From positions 1 to 32,474 of the forward strand of contig UQSG01000029.1 of NCBI GenBank assembly GCA_900543695.1: a stretch of 32,474 bases of DNA. Direction: 5' to 3'. Position numbers and translations under genes: made by a program. The notes below the pieces were generated by a model. The model did no database searches, was not told the DNA's origin, and saw nothing but the letters and a program-made list of their open reading frames with translations. Origin of the DNA: an uncultured Clostridium sp. (lineage in GTDB: Bacteria > Bacillota > Clostridia > UBA1212 > UBA1255). This document shows positions 29,579 through 32,474 of this stretch, in pieces; the first letter of the stretch is position 1; each line of letters begins with the position of its first letter.

Positions 29579-32474
29579 ATGAATGCAGGAAGTTGTAAAA
29601 AACGATGGTTATCCCTTTTGCTGTGTTTGACATTGCTGGCTACCTGCCTACCGGTATCAGGCTGGGCGGCAGCGGTGTCCTTACCCGCCGAATCTTCTCA
29701 AGTGACGGCTGAAGATGCGTTGACTAATGACGCGTTATCGGCAGAACCCATTGAAAGCATATCTGATGCCATACCAGAATTTCATTCCATTATCACCCAA
29801 GCGGAGGCACTCGACAACGGTTATGTCGCACGCTTGAACAATGAAGAACCCAACCTGAATACGTTGATATTTGCCCGTTCAGACGGTTCCAAAGTTATGC
29901 GCGTATTCGAGTATCCCGTCAAGTATGTGGACAGCAGCGGCGTTGTTCGTGACAAATCTTTGGCGCTTTCTCATAAAGCGGAAATCGGCTACTTCACGGC
30001 AGATACAGACGTCGTTTCTCTTTTCCCCAAAAATCTGTCGGATGGCATTCGGCTTACATATGAGAATAGCGAGATCGAGCTGCGGCTTGTGCCCGAATTT
30101 TCCGAAACTGTGCTTTCCGCTCAGCCAACCGTTCCGCAACAGGCAGTGAATGCCTTGACGGATACGGAGCTTGCACAGATTTCCGCGACGGCTTCAACCA
30201 CAAACGAGGGGAAGTCGGTCGCGTATGTGTATGATGCATCCACCATCTTAGAATACACACCGACCTACAACGGTTTTAAGGAAGATATTGTCGTCAGCGA
30301 ATACACCGGACAGACGGAATACACGTTCCGTCTCTATACGGGTGGCCTGAAGCTGGTCGGGCAGGGTGAAGGATTCCGCCTTGTCGGTGCGGATGGTGAA
30401 ACCAGAGCCTATTTGGGCGACATCATCATTTTCACTGCAGACGAGCGAAACAATACCTTTGGCAGCATGACTGCTGAAACCATCCGGGAAAACGAGGAAT
30501 ACAAGCTCACGATCCACGTGGATGCGGATTATTTGAGGGATGAGCGCACGGTATATCCGATTCGCATCGATCCCACGATCAGCGTGAACTACGATGCGAA
30601 CGGTGCAGGTGCTATCGAGGACGTTACACTGAACAGCTTGTCGGGTTCGGACGGCGATTCATGGTCATTGACGGTTGGCAAACGCGCGACATACGGCATT
30701 TCACGTATTTTGATGCGGTTTCCGGCTCTAAGTCTGTCTGCCATCGACAATGCATCGCAAATCACGAGTGCAACAGTCGAACTGCGCGATCTGATGTGTG
30801 AGGATGATGCGCTGACAGTGTACGCGCATACCTATACCGGGAATGTGTGGAGCGAATCTACGGCCAACTGGTCGAACACCGGTTCGACCAATTATGCATC
30901 TGCATCACTCTCATCACGGACGATTTCGTACGCCAATGGCACCAGTGCGTCTGCTCGTGGGACATCGCAGCCGCATCGCTATGCATTTGACATCACGTCT
31001 GCGGTAAAGGGCTGGAAAAACGGAACCTATTCAGCAACCCGAGGAATTGTGTTCAAAGCATCCAGTTCGATTGAAAACGGTTCAACCAATATTTCTAAGA
31101 CGATCTGCTCGTATAACCGTTCGAGTGAATATCGTCCGAGTTTGACTGTGACGTATAATAATCCTACTCCAATGCCGGATATTCAATTACAGCAGGAAAC
31201 GGTCGCATTATCCGTTGGCAGTACAACGCAGCTTACGTCCAATATGTCTACAACTGGGTATACAGTGACTTGGAGCAGCAATAATACATATATCGCAACG
31301 GTAAGCGGTGGAAAAGTTACCGGTGTCAATCCGGGCACTGCAATCATAACTGTTACCTATAAAAACAGCTCAGGCGTTACCAAAACGGATACCTGTACGG
31401 TTTATGTTAAATTGGCGGATGGCGTTTATTATATAAAAAATAGCTACAGTAATAAGTATGTAAATGTGGAAAATGGAAATATCAAGAGCCAGACAAATGT
31501 GTATCAATACACAAAATACACAAGCGATCCATCTCGTTTACGCCAATTATGGAAAATAAAATATCTTGGAAATGGCTATTACAGCATTCGCCCAATGCAT
31601 AAACTGAATATGGGACTGGATGTCACAGGCAGCAATGTGGATATTTATTCCATTGGAACAACAGATACAACGAGCGGGGTAGCTTCCTATGCCAAGTGGA
31701 CGATAAATGGCGTATCTGGCGGCAGGTTTGCACTATATAACAATGGCAGTGCCTCCAAAGCATTGGCTCTGGCGTCACAGTCAACATCAAACTCCACAAA
31801 CATTTGTGTGCAGAGCTTCAGCTCCGCACTGACGCAGCTATGGACATTTGAAAAAATCTCCAATCCACCCAGCGGTATTCTGCTGTATGATTCCTCAACG
31901 GGGAGCAGAATCAGCAGTGTATCTCAATGGATAGCGCCTGAGCAGAGGATGGGTCTAACTATGATGGGTATTATCCCGGCTTATTATTCCGGAAGCAGCA
32001 TCAAACAAAATTACAGCTTGGCACTTGGAAGCGCTTCCGAAAAAAGCGTTACGATTGACGGTGGAAATACGGTTGTCGGTGTCTCGGCCAATGAAAATGG
32101 TGCGACAGTCAATATTGTAATGCAGAATCAAACGTATTCGATGATATTCAAAGTTACAGCTATTCCGGAAGGTACCTATTTTCTAAAAAACAAGGAAACA
32201 GAGGCTTATGTCGATATAGAAAATCAAACGATGGCGAATGGGACCAAAATACACCAGTGGGAATTTCACAGTGGACACACACAGCGATGGATATTTACGC
32301 ATCTCGGAGATGGGAAGTATTCAATCAAGTCGGCCAATTCCAGTACACCATACTATCTCGGCGTAATCAACGATTCTTCTGGACTTGACGTTGACATCGT
32401 GCTGCGGAGCGGTTCGGTAACGAACGGAATGAAGTGGAAAGTCGAGACAACGCCGAGCGGCGCATACAAGCTGA
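29579..32474 (+). CDS. Large secreted protein with DNRLRE-type, BIG2 and ricin-like domains (3' end cut by window)
   Basis: The frame stays open from 29579 to the window end, at least 965 codons. A signal peptide (about residues 1-32, ending SGWAAAV) is followed by an N-terminal region (about 60-325) resembling the leader part of wall-associated DNRLRE/RHS proteins. A DNRLRE-type beta domain follows (about 330-527, ISRILMRFPALS and AFDITSAVKGWKNG). Next are a BIG2 Ig-like domain (about 531-608, ALSVGSTTQLTSN and WSSNNTYIATVSGGKVTGV) and two ricin-B-like lectin regions (about 611-775 and 862 onwards, with QLW and QRW motifs). The start has AGGAG 12 bases upstream. The protein probably binds sugars outside the cell. 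Whether it ends in an RHS/toxin tip, an enzyme or a wall anchor cannot be seen. It is the third exported protein in this part of the element. Confidence 0.85.
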   Translation, partial: MNAGSCKKRWLSLLLCLTLLATCLPVSGWAAAVSLPAESSQVTAEDALTNDALSAEPIESISDAIPEFHSIITQAEALDNGYVARLNNEEPNLNTLIFARSDGSKVMRVFEYPVKYVDSSGVVRDKSLALSHKAEIGYFTADTDVVSLFPKNLSDGIRLTYENSEIELRLVPEFSETVLSAQPTVPQQAVNALTDTELAQISATASTTNEGKSVAYVYDASTILEYTPTYNGFKEDIVVSEYTGQTEYTFRLYTGGLKLVGQGEGFRLVGADGETRAYLGDIIIFTADERNNTFGSMTAETIRENEEYKLTIHVDADYLRDERTVYPIRIDPTISVNYDANGAGAIEDVTLNSLSGSDGDSWSLTVGKRATYGISRILMRFPALSLSAIDNASQITSATVELRDLMCEDDALTVYAHTYTGNVWSESTANWSNTGSTNYASASLSSRTISYANGTSASARGTSQPHRYAFDITSAVKGWKNGTYSATRGIVFKASSSIENGSTNISKTICSYNRSSEYRPSLTVTYNNPTPMPDIQLQQETVALSVGSTTQLTSNMSTTGYTVTWSSNNTYIATVSGGKVTGVNPGTAIITVTYKNSSGVTKTDTCTVYVKLADGVYYIKNSYSNKYVNVENGNIKSQTNVYQYTKYTSDPSRLRQLWKIKYLGNGYYSIRPMHKLNMGLDVTGSNVDIYSIGTTDTTSGVASYAKWTINGVSGGRFALYNNGSASKALALASQSTSNSTNICVQSFSSALTQLWTFEKISNPPSGILLYDSSTGSRISSVSQWIAPEQRMGLTMMGIIPAYYSGSSIKQNYSLALGSASEKSVTIDGGNTVVGVSANENGATVNIVMQNQTYSMIFKVTAIPEGTYFLKNKETEAYVDIENQTMANGTKIHQWEFHSGHTQRWIFTHLGDGKYSIKSANSSTPYYLGVINDSSGLDVDIVLRSGSVTNGMKWKVETTPSGAYKL

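Larger units (their letters stand above)
23551..32474. mobile_element. Left end of an integrated Tn916-like element (partial)
   Basis: Leftward tyrosine integrase and excisionase genes lie directly after a host operon. Beyond a hairpin-rich spacer come small HTH and sigma-like genes, in the order of the int-xis-orf8-orf7 end of Tn916-type integrative conjugative elements. The visible cargo encodes exported proteins. The exact attachment core cannot be placed; the left boundary given is the shared terminator. The right end and any conjugation genes are outside the window, so it could also be a non-conjugative integrative element. Confidence 0.65.

Noticed and set aside
29374..29580. 68-codon hydrophobic minus-strand frame
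   Set aside because: It occupies the AT-rich promoter and leader of the large secreted protein gene, with no ribosome site before its ATG. Hydrophobic frames arise easily in such DNA.

Overview
The window looks like a chromosome segment from an anaerobic Clostridia-type Bacillota (Firmicutes), carrying the left end of an integrated mobile element. The host call rests on strong AGGAGG ribosome binding sites, TTGACA/TATAAT promoters, a MarR plus heterodimeric ABC exporter operon, ferredoxin-tailed aldo/keto reductases, the 'iron-sulfur scaffold / GGGtGRT' gene pair, and a Tn916-like integration module. No tRNA, rRNA or CRISPR array was seen.

Left part (1-5776). An AT-rich FtsX/MacB-type permease gene ends abruptly against a GC-rich inverted repeat, followed by about 0.6 kb with no recognisable gene. 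Next is a leftward operon: a MarR repressor and two ABC half-transporters forming a heterodimeric exporter with one degenerate and one canonical ATP site. Its promoter has a perfect palindrome over the start site, and it ends in a strong terminator.

Middle part (5777-11094). A promoter with a 19-bp spacer, typical of MerR regulators, precedes two aldo/keto reductases with C-terminal double [4Fe-4S] motifs, a MerR regulator, a nicotinamidase-like hydrolase and nicotinate phosphoribosyltransferase. This looks like a redox/stress unit linked to NAD salvage.

Housekeeping and accessory genes (11091-23511). A YcxB-like membrane protein and a GNAT acetyltransferase broken by a frameshift come first. 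An SGNH hydrolase then faces a translationally coupled ftsH-pfkB-family pair. A GH78 alpha-L-rhamnosidase diverges from ftsH. Two unrecognised membrane-anchored extracellular proteins follow, then a NifU/IscU-like scaffold and its GGGtGRT partner.

Mobile element (from about 23.55 kb to the window end). The order int, xis, [hairpin-rich spacer], HTH protein, sigma-like protein matches the int/xis/orf8/orf7 end of Tn916-like elements. The integrase stop codon lies inside the bidirectional terminator shared with the GGGtGRT operon. The 3' part of int holds a dense cluster of GGGGTAC inverted repeats. The visible cargo is three exported proteins: a membrane-anchored Ig-like protein, an NlpC/P60-like cysteine peptidase with beta-repeats of the same kind, and a very large secreted protein (DNRLRE-type, BIG2 and ricin-like domains) that runs off the window. 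No conjugation genes are visible, so the element class stays inferred.
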